NCBI RefSeq assembly: GCF_005144885.1
Contig: NZ_CP039690.1
Span: 4,663,001 to 4,727,000 of the forward strand
DNA: 64,000 nucleotides
Direction: 5' to 3'
Source of the DNA: Phreatobacter stygius
GTDB lineage: Bacteria; Pseudomonadota; Alphaproteobacteria; Rhizobiales; Phreatobacteraceae
Under the pieces are notes generated by a model. That model saw only the letters and a list, made by a program, of their open reading frames with translations. It was not told the origin of the DNA and did not search any database. Shown here in pieces: positions 46,501 to 54,133 of the stretch. Every line of letters begins with the position of its first letter. Position 1 is the first letter of the stretch. Made by a program: the position numbers and the translations under genes.

Positions 46501-46790
46501 TCAGCTATCTCCGCAGCTTTCCCTTCGACAAGATCAAGATCGACCGTTCCTTCATTGCCGATCTCGACCGCAACAAGGACAATGCCGCCATCGTCCGCGC
46601 CATGGCGGATCTGGGAACGAGCCTGCGCATCGAGACCACCGCCGAGGGTGTCGAGACGCCGGAACAGCTCGCCATCGTCCGCGCCTGCGGTTGCACCGAG
46701 ATCCAGGGCTATCTGATCAGCCCGCCGAAACCCGCGGCCGACGCGCTCGACCTGATCGCAAGGCTCTATCGCAAGGCCGTCGCGGCGTGA
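43506..46790 (+). CDS. Five-PAS GGDEF-EAL cyclic di-GMP signalling protein
   Basis: About 1094 residues from the GTG at 43506 (start uncertain: a GTG at 43485 and an ATG at 43518 are also in frame). Five tandem PAS_7 repeats of about 125 residues, each with an (N)MxxGLxxxD start, VCNxxY, PGxSL, LADGR, GGWV and EDITxR, occupy residues 20-670. A complete GGDEF domain (DALTDLPNRV, ARLGGDEF) and an EAL domain follow. In the latter the signature is FETLLRW, and NLSPVQF, ELEITE, DDFGVGYSSL, DKIKIDRSF, TTAEGVET and IQGYLIS are kept, so both synthesis and breakdown are chemically possible. No membrane span, so cytoplasmic. Confidence 0.95.
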   Translation: MTDQMMEACDDGPGKSGRDRQESLLALHETALDAITHGLCVFDAAYRIALHNRRFLELFGLAAAVVRPGLAMRDLLKHSADRGNFVGVAFDAVWQARSQRLARAEPFDDCQALADGRIIAISYRPTTDGGWVATYADVTAHHRLEQAYRLQVMRFEQALGNMAHGLAMYGPDERLIVCNRHYIEHFDLDPAVVQPGVSLYDVLQHFIDRGTYVGMTGQELYDESHRRLTEVGRCDFVRPLADGRYLSIRNRPTAGGGWVITSEDITDREHAAEELREQHRRFDAALNNMSQGLCMFDGQHRLTVCNEQYISMFRADPAVVKPGVSLRGVFEHGVAIGIYPGATAEELVERRMAAMADRVTKTYDQKMADGRRIEITICPLPDGGWIGTFEDVTDLRQVEAERAMAIAEVQEQNLLLDATLDSMAQGLCVFDPDLRVVVRNKRYLEFYGLDPEACKPGTPLIDLMRLSVARGIHLQGYDADAVMADFKARLLDKGEPMLTRRLADGRVVAVRSRPMANGGWVTTFEDITERERAAEELSEQYRRFDAALNNMAHGLCMLDERLSLIVCNQRYLDMYRLSPDVVRPGVSMRKIVEHSVAIGNYQDMSADDLLKGYFERLRAGNYVSHRQLADGRIFKVVYEPMEHGGWVATHEDVTERHKAEQHIAHMAHHDALTDLPNRVLFRDKMAEGLTDVEHGGDPLAVFCLDLDHFKSVNDTLGHPVGDRLLRAVSERLMLAVGPQGTIARLGGDEFAILMRTARPQDSEALARRLVALMAEPFVIDGQVINTGSSIGIAVAPQDGTAADHLMKCADLALYRAKSEGRGMFRFFEPDMSARIQARRELELDLRQALGAGEFHLVFQPQVRAATEVLTGFETLLRWTHPARGAVSPAEFIPLAEETGLILPIGEWVLRGACMEAARWPDPIKVAVNLSPVQFKNRSLVAMVVNALAASGLPPHRLELEITEAVLLQKDDVTIAMLHELRALGIRISMDDFGVGYSSLSYLRSFPFDKIKIDRSFIADLDRNKDNAAIVRAMADLGTSLRIETTAEGVETPEQLAIVRACGCTEIQGYLISPPKPAADALDLIARLYRKAVAA

Positions 46791-46918
46791 GCGGACGGCT
46801 GCTGCCGATCGGCAATATTCTCGACGCTCAGCGGCGTTTGGGCTAGCTTTGAGGGCTGGACAGGAGGGCGGCCCGCGCGTTCGGCCGCCGCCGGCCTGGG
46901 CCTTGGGACATTGCCGAT

Positions 46919-47398
46919 ATGAGTGTTGCCTTCACCAAAGAAAACGATCGTGACGGCGGCGAGGCGGAATTGCCGGACCGGCCGATCTCGCCCCACCCGA
47001 ACCTGGTGACGCCGAACGGGCTCGCCGCCCTGGACGCGGCGCTTGCCGCCGCGCGCGCCGCCGTTGTCGCGGCCCAGGCCAATGGCGAGGCCCCGGCCGA
47101 CGAGACGGCGCTGGCCCGCGCCAGCCGCGACCTGCGCTATTACGCCGCCCGGCGCAACAGCGCCCAACTGGTCGAGCCTCATCCGGAGACCGGCACCGTC
47201 GGTTTCGGCGGCAGCGTCACCTTCGATCGCGAGGACGGTCGCCGGCAGACTTTCCGGATCGTCGGTGAAGACGAGGCGGATCCCGCCAAGGGCACGATTT
47301 CCCATGTCTCGCCGATTGCCCGCGCCTTGATCGGCAAGCGTGTCGGTGACACCGCCATCGTCGGCGCCGGCGAGGTCGAAGTCGTCGCGATCGGCTAA
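46919..47398 (+). CDS. GreA/GreB-family transcription elongation factor-like protein
   Basis: A 159-residue protein with a Gre C-terminal domain: GTVGFGGSVTFDREDGRRQTFRIVGEDEADP, seen in pieces, then ISHVSPIARALIGKRVGDTAIV, the standard signature. The N-terminal coiled coil is short and Ala-rich, and the acidic tip pair that cleaves backtracked RNA is not evident, so it may bind RNA polymerase without classic cleavage stimulation. It is convergent with slyX. Confidence 0.85.
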   Translation: MSVAFTKENDRDGGEAELPDRPISPHPNLVTPNGLAALDAALAAARAAVVAAQANGEAPADETALARASRDLRYYAARRNSAQLVEPHPETGTVGFGGSVTFDREDGRRQTFRIVGEDEADPAKGTISHVSPIARALIGKRVGDTAIVGAGEVEVVAIG

Positions 47399-47414
47399 CA
47401 GCAGAACCAGCTGT

Positions 47415-47627
47415 TCAATAATGCGGCGGCGGCGGCTCCGGTGCGCCGCTGGCCCCGCTTCCGGCTTCGCGCACCCGGTCGGCCAGGTTGGCGATCTCGC
47501 GGGTGAGCCGGTCGATCTCCTTCCATTGCGCCGTGATCGTCCGGTTCAGGTCCTCGATGGTGTCGTCCTGATAGGCGATGCGCATTTCCAGCGTATCGAC
47601 GCGGCTCGTGAGGCTGGTGTCAGTCAT
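47415..47627 (-). CDS. slyX: SlyX family protein
   Basis: A 70-residue coiled-coil protein starting at MTDTSLTSRVDTLEM. The pattern RIAYQDDTIEDLNRTI is diagnostic of SlyX, and the tail APEPPPPHY is the usual Pro-rich C-terminus. Function unknown. The start overlaps the end of trhO by 8 bp. Confidence 0.9.
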   Translation of the reverse strand: MTDTSLTSRVDTLEMRIAYQDDTIEDLNRTITAQWKEIDRLTREIANLADRVREAGSGASGAPEPPPPHY

Positions 47628-48390
47628 CCGAGGTCTGAGCCCCTTCCAGTGCCGCGCCTGGCCCGCGCTCGGCGAGCCCATGGCCGAGCGCCACGCGCTC
47701 GTCGAAGACGAAACATTCACCGGTCCACCGGCTCTCGGCCGGGGCGATCTCTTCGAGATATTTCAAGATCCCGCCGCGCAGGTGATAGACCTCCTGGAAG
47801 CCTCGGGACAGCAGATAGGAGCTGGCTTTTTCGCAGCGTATGCCGCCGGTGCAGAACATCGCGACCTTGCGGTGCTTCGCCGGATCGAGTTCGCGCGCCA
47901 CGAAATCGCGGAACCCGCTGAACCGGCCGATCCGCGGGTCGACCGCGCCGTCGAAAGTGCCCATGGCGACCTCGAACTGGTTGCGCGTATCGATCACCAG
48001 GGTATCGGGGCAGCCGATCAGGCGGTTCCACCCGGTGGCGTCGACATAGGTGCCGGTTCGGCGGGCCGGGTCGGTCCCGATGTCGCCGAAGGTCACGATT
48101 TCCGGCTTCAGATGCACCTTCAGGCGCTTGAACGGCATGGCGGCAGCGGCCGAGAATTTCAGTTCGAGCCGGTCGAGACGACCGTCGAACAGCGGGCCTT
48201 CGCGCAGCGCGTCGATGAAGCCCTCGATCGCTTCGGCGGTGCCGGCGACAGTGCCGTTGATGCCCTCATGCGCAAGGATGATCGTGCCCTTCAGCCCGGA
48301 ATCGGCGCAGATCTCGCGGAGCGGCGCCAGCAACCCGCCGGCATCCGGCAGTGCGACGAACTGATAGAGGGCGGCCACGCGGAATGTCAT
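47620..48390 (-). CDS. trhO: tRNA uridine-34 hydroxylase, rhodanese-like (UPF0176)
   Basis: A 256-residue enzyme that makes 5-hydroxyuridine at position 34 of tRNA. An N-terminal acylphosphatase-like domain (GTIILAHEGINGTVAG) precedes the rhodanese domain with active-site Cys in MFCTGGIRCEKAS and VIDTRNQFEVAMG. Length and motifs match TrhO/YceA. It is followed by slyX with an 8-bp overlap, so both are in one transcript. Confidence 0.92.
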   Translation of the reverse strand: MTFRVAALYQFVALPDAGGLLAPLREICADSGLKGTIILAHEGINGTVAGTAEAIEGFIDALREGPLFDGRLDRLELKFSAAAAMPFKRLKVHLKPEIVTFGDIGTDPARRTGTYVDATGWNRLIGCPDTLVIDTRNQFEVAMGTFDGAVDPRIGRFSGFRDFVARELDPAKHRKVAMFCTGGIRCEKASSYLLSRGFQEVYHLRGGILKYLEEIAPAESRWTGECFVFDERVALGHGLAERGPGAALEGAQTSDD

Positions 48391-48481
48391 GGCGCTGGTC
48401 TATCAAGATGAGCGCCGGCGCGAAAGCCGGGCGCGCGGAGCACGACACACCAGCCCGCAGGCCAGGCGCCGGCGCCGCCGA

Positions 48482-48510
48482 TTGACAGCCTGGTTGTGCT
48501 GGCCTCAAAT
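48482..48510 (+). promoter_or_regulatory. Promoter of the protease-MBL cassette
   Basis: A consensus TTGACA at 48482-48487, a 17-bp spacer and TCAAAT at 48505-48510. Transcription would start near 48517 and give an 80-base leader that contains a GGCCC-TTTC-GGGCC hairpin (48553-48566). A perfect -35 with a weak -10 often marks an activator-dependent or moderately weak promoter. Confidence 0.55.
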
Positions 48511-48599
48511 CCGGCAACCAAGAGTTAGCGGCAGTGCGTGAAACGGATGGCTGGCCCTTTCGGGCCGGTCAGGCGCGGGTCTGACGAGTGGGGCGAGGC

Positions 48600-51500
48600 A
48601 TGGCGAACGCTGCCGCTGGTCCGCGATTCCTGGTCAAGGCCAAACCCGGCGCGCCTGGCGCCGCGCTTGCGGTCGACGGCGCTTCGGTCCGCTTCGACGC
48701 CCGGCCCTTGTTCGAGAGCATCGCGGTGCACGATGCCTTCGGCATGGCGGCGCCGACCGCCTGGCAGGTGCTGACCGCAACCGAAGCCGTCGACCTCAAT
48801 CCCTGGGACGCCTGCCATCGCCTGCTCAGCGAAGGCCTGGGGGTTGCCGGCGGCGAGGCCGTCGCTTTTGCCGAGCCGGATCTCGCCCAGCAATGGCCGG
48901 TGGGCGACGAAAAGGCGGCAGGCTTCCGGCTGGCCGCCGGCTGCGGCGCGCCCGATCGTCAGAAACCCGATTTTCCAACCGATCCGGATCCCTATTGGAT
49001 CCGCAACGAGCGGCACGGCCAATTCGACAGGGCCAATGACAAGGTGGGTGCGCCGACGCCCGCCGGCCGCGTGCGCATTGCCCATTTCGACACCGGCTAC
49101 GATCCCGCGCACCGGACCTTGCCTCGCCGGCTCAACCGCAATCTGCAGCGCAATTTCGTCGATGCCGAACGGCCGAACGACGCCTGCGAAGTCAGCTTCG
49201 GCGCCTTGTCCAATCCCGGCCACGGCACCGGCACGCTCGGCATCCTGGCTGGCGCCGCGCCAGGGCCCGGCCGGCCGCTCGGCTGCGCGCCGGAGGCCGA
49301 GGTGGTGCCGCTGCGGGTCGCCGACAGCGTCGTGCTGTTCTACAACAGCGCCATTGCGCGCGCCTTCGACTATGTCCACGGCCTGGCGGCGAAACCGGCG
49401 ACCCGCGTCGACATCATCACCATGAGCATGGGCGGCCTTGCCTCGCAGGCCTGGGCCGACGCGGTCAATGCGCTCTACGAACAGGGCGTTTTCATCGTCA
49501 CCGCCGCCGGCAACAATTTCGCCAACCTGCCGACCCGCCACATCGTCTATCCCGCGCGCTTCCACCGGGTCGTCGCGGCCTGCGGCATCATGGCCAACCA
49601 TCGGCCCTATGCCGATCTCGCGCCGAACCAGATGGCCGGCAATTATGGTCCGGACAGCAAGATGGAAACGGCGGTCTCGGCTTTTACGCCGAACACGCCC
49701 TGGGCGCGCATGGGCTGTCCCGGCATCGTCGACCTGGACGGCGCCGGCACGTCGTCGGCGACGCCGCAGGTGGCGGCCGCGGCGGCGCTCTGGCTGCAGG
49801 CAAACCGCGCCGCGGTCGCCGGTTACCCGCAGGGCTGGATGCGGGTCGAAGCGATCCGTCAGGCACTGTTCCGTTCGGCCTCGGGCGAGGCTGGCGACCG
49901 CCGCCGGCTCGGCCGGGGTGAATTGCGCGCGCTTGCGGCTCTCGGCATCGCGCCGCCCAAGGCCGCCACGCTCGTCAAGCAACCCCCGGACAGCGCCCGC
50001 TTTCCGTTTCTCGACACCTTGCTCGGCACCGATTTCGGCATTGCCTCGGATGCCGAGCGGCGCATGCTGGAACTGGAGGCGCTGCAATTGTCGCAGTCGG
50101 CCGCGGTCGAGGCCGTGCTGCCGGACGCGGCGGTGCCGCCGGACAAGCTGACCACCCGCGACCGGCGCAACCTCGCCGACGCGCTGATCGCGCAGCCCGG
50201 CATTTCGGCCAAGCTCAGCCGGGCGCTGCAGGCGGCAGGCCTTGCCACCCGGTCGTCGATCGCCGTCGCGGCGCCACCGAGCAAGGTCAAGACCTACCAG
50301 CTCGACCGGGCGATGAACCCGCCGGTCGCGACGCCGAACCGGCGGCGGTTGAAGGTCTTCGCGCTCGACCCGTCGCTCGGCACCAGCCTGGACACCGCGG
50401 CGATCAACGAGGCGGTGCTGGATATCCGCTGGGAGACCAACCTGAAGCCCGGCCCGGTCGGCGACTATGTCGAGGTGATCGACATCGACCCGTCGAGCCG
50501 CGCGGCCTACGCGCCGGTCGACCTCAATCACCCGCACCTCCTGCCACGCGACGGGCTGACGCCGGCCGAGGACAATCCGCAGTTCCACCAGCAGATGGTC
50601 TATGCGGTGGCGATGCGGACCATCGAGTTCTTCGAGCATGCGCTTGGCCGCAGCGCACTCTGGGCGCCGCGCCACACGCGTGATCAGGCCGGCCGGCGGC
50701 GCGACACCTATGTTCAGCGGCTGCGCATCTACCCTCACGCGATCCGCGCGGCCAACGCCTTCTACAGCCCGGATCGCAAGGCGCTGCTGCTCGGCTATTT
50801 CGCCGCCGACCATAGGGCGGCCGGCGAGGGCCTGCCCGGCGGCATGACCTTCAGTGCCCTGTCGCACGATGTCATCGCCCATGAGACCACCCACGCGCTG
50901 CTCGACGGCTTGCACCGGCGCTTCCGCGAGCCGACCAATCCCGATGTGCTCGCCTTCCACGAAGCCTTCGCCGACATCGTCGCCCTGTTCCAGCATTTCT
51001 CCATGCCCGAGGCGCTGCGCGACACGATCCGGACGACGCGCGGCGATCTCGGCAAGGAGAACCTGCTCGGCAAGCTCGCGGTCGAATTCGGCCAGGCGAT
51101 CGGCGGCGGTTATGGCGCGTTGCGCGATGCCATTGGCAGCCTGGATCCGCGAACCGGCGCCTGGGTGCCAGCCAAGCCGGCGCGCACCGACTATGATCCG
51201 GCCAAGGAAGCCCATGCCCTCGGCTCGGTGCTGGTCTCGGCGGTGTTCGCGGCCTTCCTGGCGATCTACAAGGCGCGCACCCGTGACCTGGTCCGCCTCG
51301 CCACCAATGGCAGCGGCGTGCTGCCGGAAGGCGACCTGCCGGAGGCGCTGGCCGGGCGGCTTGCCGAGGAGGCGAGCAAGGTGGCTGGCCAGGTGCTCAG
51401 CATGACCATCCGCGCGCTCGACTATTGTCCGCCTGTCGACATCACCTTCGGGGACTATCTGCGTGCCCTGATCACCGCCGACCGGGATCTCGTGCCCGAC

Positions 51501-52151
51501 GATCCGCGCGGCTATCGGGCCGCCTTCGTCGCGGCGTTCCGCGACCGCGGCATCTATCCGACCGGGGTTCGCCACCTGTCGCCGGGCAATCTGGTGTGGG
51601 AACCGCCGCCGCTGCCGCTGGCCAATCTTGCCGTCGTGCTGAAGCGGCTGAAACTCACCTGGAGCCTGACCGGCGATCGCCGGGAGGCCTTCGACACCGC
51701 GCGCGACAACGCGGCGATCGTCCATTCCTGGCTGACCTCGGCGAGCCAGGTCTCGGACGACGAGCTGGCTGCGCTCGGGCTCAGGCGCAAGGCGGAGGCC
51801 GTCACCATCAACGGCTTGAAGGGCAGGCGCGGCGGCATCGAGGTCCATTCGGTCCGCCCGGCGCGCCGGATCGGTCCCGACGGCCAGAGCCGGACCGACC
51901 TGGTGGTCGAGATCACCCAGACGTTCCGCAGCGAGCAGGCCGGGGTGATCTATCGCGGCGGCTGCACGTTGCTGATCGACCTGGAGGCGAACGAGGTGCG
52001 CTATTTCATTCGCAAGCGGCTCGACAGCCAGGCTTCGATCGAGCGCCAGACCCGCTATCGCCAGGCCGTGGCGGCGGATGAGAGCAACGCCTATTCCGAC
52101 AGTGCGGCTGCATCGCGCGAGCCCTTCGCGCTGTTGCACAGGCATCGCTAG
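48600..52151 (+). CDS. S8 subtilisin-like protease fused to a thermolysin-type (HExxH) metallopeptidase domain
   Basis: A 1183-residue protein, from the ATG at 48600 with GGGG just before (an in-frame GTG at 48588 is possible). Residues 1-105 look like a pro-domain (ending AFAEPDLAQQW). The subtilase domain has Asp164 (AHFDTGYD), His208 (NPGHGTGTL), oxyanion Asn305 (AAGNN) and Ser385 (GAGTSSATP). After a helical linker (about 430-560) comes a second peptidase domain with zinc motif His761-Glu762-x2-His765 (AHETTHALLDG) and downstream Glu788 in HEAFADIVALF, the gluzincin pattern. A C-terminal domain of about 330 residues is unassigned. No signal peptide or membrane span, so cytoplasmic action is inferred. 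Its stop overlaps the ribosome-binding site of the next gene. Confidence 0.9.
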   Translation: MANAAAGPRFLVKAKPGAPGAALAVDGASVRFDARPLFESIAVHDAFGMAAPTAWQVLTATEAVDLNPWDACHRLLSEGLGVAGGEAVAFAEPDLAQQWPVGDEKAAGFRLAAGCGAPDRQKPDFPTDPDPYWIRNERHGQFDRANDKVGAPTPAGRVRIAHFDTGYDPAHRTLPRRLNRNLQRNFVDAERPNDACEVSFGALSNPGHGTGTLGILAGAAPGPGRPLGCAPEAEVVPLRVADSVVLFYNSAIARAFDYVHGLAAKPATRVDIITMSMGGLASQAWADAVNALYEQGVFIVTAAGNNFANLPTRHIVYPARFHRVVAACGIMANHRPYADLAPNQMAGNYGPDSKMETAVSAFTPNTPWARMGCPGIVDLDGAGTSSATPQVAAAAALWLQANRAAVAGYPQGWMRVEAIRQALFRSASGEAGDRRRLGRGELRALAALGIAPPKAATLVKQPPDSARFPFLDTLLGTDFGIASDAERRMLELEALQLSQSAAVEAVLPDAAVPPDKLTTRDRRNLADALIAQPGISAKLSRALQAAGLATRSSIAVAAPPSKVKTYQLDRAMNPPVATPNRRRLKVFALDPSLGTSLDTAAINEAVLDIRWETNLKPGPVGDYVEVIDIDPSSRAAYAPVDLNHPHLLPRDGLTPAEDNPQFHQQMVYAVAMRTIEFFEHALGRSALWAPRHTRDQAGRRRDTYVQRLRIYPHAIRAANAFYSPDRKALLLGYFAADHRAAGEGLPGGMTFSALSHDVIAHETTHALLDGLHRRFREPTNPDVLAFHEAFADIVALFQHFSMPEALRDTIRTTRGDLGKENLLGKLAVEFGQAIGGGYGALRDAIGSLDPRTGAWVPAKPARTDYDPAKEAHALGSVLVSAVFAAFLAIYKARTRDLVRLATNGSGVLPEGDLPEALAGRLAEEASKVAGQVLSMTIRALDYCPPVDITFGDYLRALITADRDLVPDDPRGYRAAFVAAFRDRGIYPTGVRHLSPGNLVWEPPPLPLANLAVVLKRLKLTWSLTGDRREAFDTARDNAAIVHSWLTSASQVSDDELAALGLRRKAEAVTINGLKGRRGGIEVHSVRPARRIGPDGQSRTDLVVEITQTFRSEQAGVIYRGGCTLLIDLEANEVRYFIRKRLDSQASIERQTRYRQAVAADESNAYSDSAAASREPFALLHRHR

Positions 52152-52162
52152 GGGATACCGAC

Positions 52163-53608
52163 ATGGCGCGCAGACCGCGAAGTGCCGGACCCCTCAAGGC
52201 GGCGAAGCCAAAGGCGAAACCAACCGCCGCGTCGACCGCCGGCCAGCGCAAGCCGGCGCCGGCGGCCGTCAGCGCCAAAACCGGCGGGCGGGCCAAGACC
52301 GGCGCGCGCGGTAAAAATGCCGGGCGCGCAAAAATCCGCATGTACCGCCAGGGCCTCGGCGACTGTTTCCTGATTTCGCTCAGCCGCGCGAGCGGCAAGC
52401 CCTATCGCATCATGATCGATTGCGGTGTCATTCTCGGCACCCCGGACAGCAGCGCGATCATGACCGCGGTGGTCGAGGATATCGCCCGCGAGACCGGCGG
52501 CACGATCGACCTCCTGCTGGCGACCCACCAGCACTGGGATCACCTGTCCGGGTTCGTCCAGGCGACCGAAGCCCTGAAGAAACTGACCTTCAAGAAGGTC
52601 TGGCTCGCCTGGACCGAAGACCCGGCCGATCAATTGGCGCGCGAGCTGGCCGGAGAACGCGACACCGCGCTGAGGAGCCTGAGGCTGAGCGCCGGCGCCA
52701 TGCGCCTGGCCGGCGGCGCGGATGAGGCCGACGAGATCGACGCGCTCATCGGTTTCTTCGGTGCGGCCGGCGGCGCCTCCACCGAAGACGCCTTGAACGT
52801 GGTCAAGGCGCTCGGTCCGATCCGCTATTGCCGGCCGTCCGATCCGCCGGTGCAACTCGCCGATCCCGACGCCCGGCTCTACGTGCTGGGGCCGCCGCAC
52901 GACCGCAAGCTCATTCGCAAGACCTTGCCGTCGACGCGCGAGCCCGAGACCTATGGCGTCAGCGCCAACGCATTCGGGGCCAATGTGCTGGCGGCGCTCG
53001 ATGGCACCGACGACGCCGCGCCCTTCGGCCCGAACCGCGCCATCCCCCTCGAAATTGCCCGCGGCATGGATTTCTTCCGCGCCCATTACTGGGGCCCGGG
53101 CGAGGCCGCGCCGGACTGGCGGCGGATCGACACGGCCTGGCTCGACGGCGCGTCGGAACTGGCGCTGGCGCTCGACAGCGCCACCAACAATACCAGCCTG
53201 GTGCTGGCCATCGAATTCGCCGATGGCGACGTCCTGCTGTTCGTCGCCGATGCCCAGGTCGGCAACTGGCTGTCCTGGGAAACGCTCGACTGGACCGTCG
53301 ACGGCCGCAAGGTGACCGCCTGGGACCTGCTGCGCCGCGCCATCGTCTACAAGGTCGGCCACCACGGCAGCCACAATGCGACGCTCAAGGCCAAGGGTCT
53401 CGACCTGATGGAACGCCTGCGCTTCGCGATGATCCCGGTCGATCATGCCATGGCGGTCAAGAAGCGCTGGGGCAACATGCCCTTGCCGGAACTGGTCGCG
53501 GCGCTTGGCGAGAAGGCGCGCGACGGCGTCCTGCGTCTTGACGAGACCCCGGCAAAGCCGCCGGCCAATGTCGTGGTCGACAAGCTCTATTTCGAGATTT
53601 CGGTCTGA
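52163..53608 (+). CDS. ComEC/Rec2-like metallo-beta-lactamase-fold protein with basic tail
   Basis: A 481-residue protein. Residues 1-59 are almost only Ala, Lys, Arg, Pro, Gly and Thr, like a histone H1 tail, suggesting DNA or RNA binding. The fold then opens with YRQGLGDCFLISL, zinc ligands His122, His124, Asp126, His127 (THQHWDHLSG), Asp363 (VADAQ) and the ComEC-type KVGHHGSHN (His400, His401). No membrane part of ComEC is present. The gene begins 11 bp after the protease gene with AGGGGA overlapping the protease stop, so the two form an operon. Nuclease or other hydrolase action is an inference from the fold. Confidence 0.9.
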   Translation: MARRPRSAGPLKAAKPKAKPTAASTAGQRKPAPAAVSAKTGGRAKTGARGKNAGRAKIRMYRQGLGDCFLISLSRASGKPYRIMIDCGVILGTPDSSAIMTAVVEDIARETGGTIDLLLATHQHWDHLSGFVQATEALKKLTFKKVWLAWTEDPADQLARELAGERDTALRSLRLSAGAMRLAGGADEADEIDALIGFFGAAGGASTEDALNVVKALGPIRYCRPSDPPVQLADPDARLYVLGPPHDRKLIRKTLPSTREPETYGVSANAFGANVLAALDGTDDAAPFGPNRAIPLEIARGMDFFRAHYWGPGEAAPDWRRIDTAWLDGASELALALDSATNNTSLVLAIEFADGDVLLFVADAQVGNWLSWETLDWTVDGRKVTAWDLLRRAIVYKVGHHGSHNATLKAKGLDLMERLRFAMIPVDHAMAVKKRWGNMPLPELVAALGEKARDGVLRLDETPAKPPANVVVDKLYFEISV

Positions 53609-53642
53609 ATCCGGGCGCCGGGACGACCGCCTGACATGGCGA

Positions 53643-53669
53643 GCTCCCGGACGGTTTCCCGCCGGGAGC
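53643..53669. terminator. Hairpin shared by the MBL gene and RNase P RNA
   Basis: GCTCCCGG (53643-53650) pairs with CCGGGAGC (53662-53669), with an inner CGG/CCG pair. It lies 34 bp after the MBL stop on the plus strand and just beyond the RNase P RNA 3' end on the minus strand, so it could stop both. Confidence 0.65.
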
Positions 53670-53673
53670 CCTC

Positions 53674-54073
53674 ATCATCAGTCGGCCTGTAAGCCGGGTT
53701 TTGTGGGGCGGGATCGCTCCCGCGCGACGGCCATTCCTCTAGGACGCCCATTGCTGGACGCCTCTGGCAACCTACCCGGACGGCGACGCGGATCCACGCC
53801 TTGGGTCTCCCCGGTGGGGCGCCCCATGCCGTCCCTATTCGGTTTTGCTCCCGGTGGGGTTTGCCGTGCCGCTTCCGTTGCCGGTCGCGCGGTGGGCTCT
53901 TACCCCACCGTTTCACCCTTGCCGGAGCATGCTCCGGCGGTCTGTTCTCTGTGGCACTTTCCCTGGGGTCGCCCCCGCCGGACGTTATCCGGCACCGTGT
54001 TTCCGTGGAGCCCGGACTTTCCTCCCCCGCGCCCTTTCGGGTGATGCGGCGGCGGCCGTCCGGCCGGCTGACC
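53674..54073 (-). ncRNA. rnpB: RNase P RNA, bacterial class A
   Basis: The catalytic RNA that matures tRNA 5' ends. On the minus strand the universal core GAGGAAAGTCCGGGCTCC is near 54024-54007, the ACAGAGAACAGACC-type region follows, AGGGTGAAACGGTGGGGTAA is the P10-P11 conserved segment, and the 3' end reads AACCCGGCTTACAGGCC then GACTGATG. The 5' GGTCAGCCGGCC can pair with GGCCGACTGA at the 3' end as helix P1. Ends are estimated to within several bases. About 400 nt, normal length. Confidence 0.95.
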
Positions 54074-54078
54074 GGCCT

Positions 54079-54107
54079 CAAGTGCGTCAGCGGGCGCGGG
54101 GTGTCAA
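54079..54107 (-). promoter_or_regulatory. Promoter of rnpB
   Basis: On the minus strand a consensus TTGACA (54107-54102), 17-bp spacer, and CACTTG (54084-54079) as a weak -10. The expected start, near 54072, coincides with the 5' strand of helix P1. Confidence 0.55.
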
Positions 54108-54133
54108 GCGTTGCGGTCGGCTGCCGGTCGAGA

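Noticed and set aside
48525-52145. A 1206-codon open frame antisense to the dual-protease gene
   Set aside because: Low-complexity Arg/Gly-rich translation, no motifs, while the plus strand has two complete catalytic sites.
52182-52340. Basic repeat-like DNA at the start of the MBL gene as a possible simple repeat or CRISPR-like array
   Set aside because: The repetition is at the amino-acid level only (Ala, Lys, Pro), with no regular unit or spacer length.
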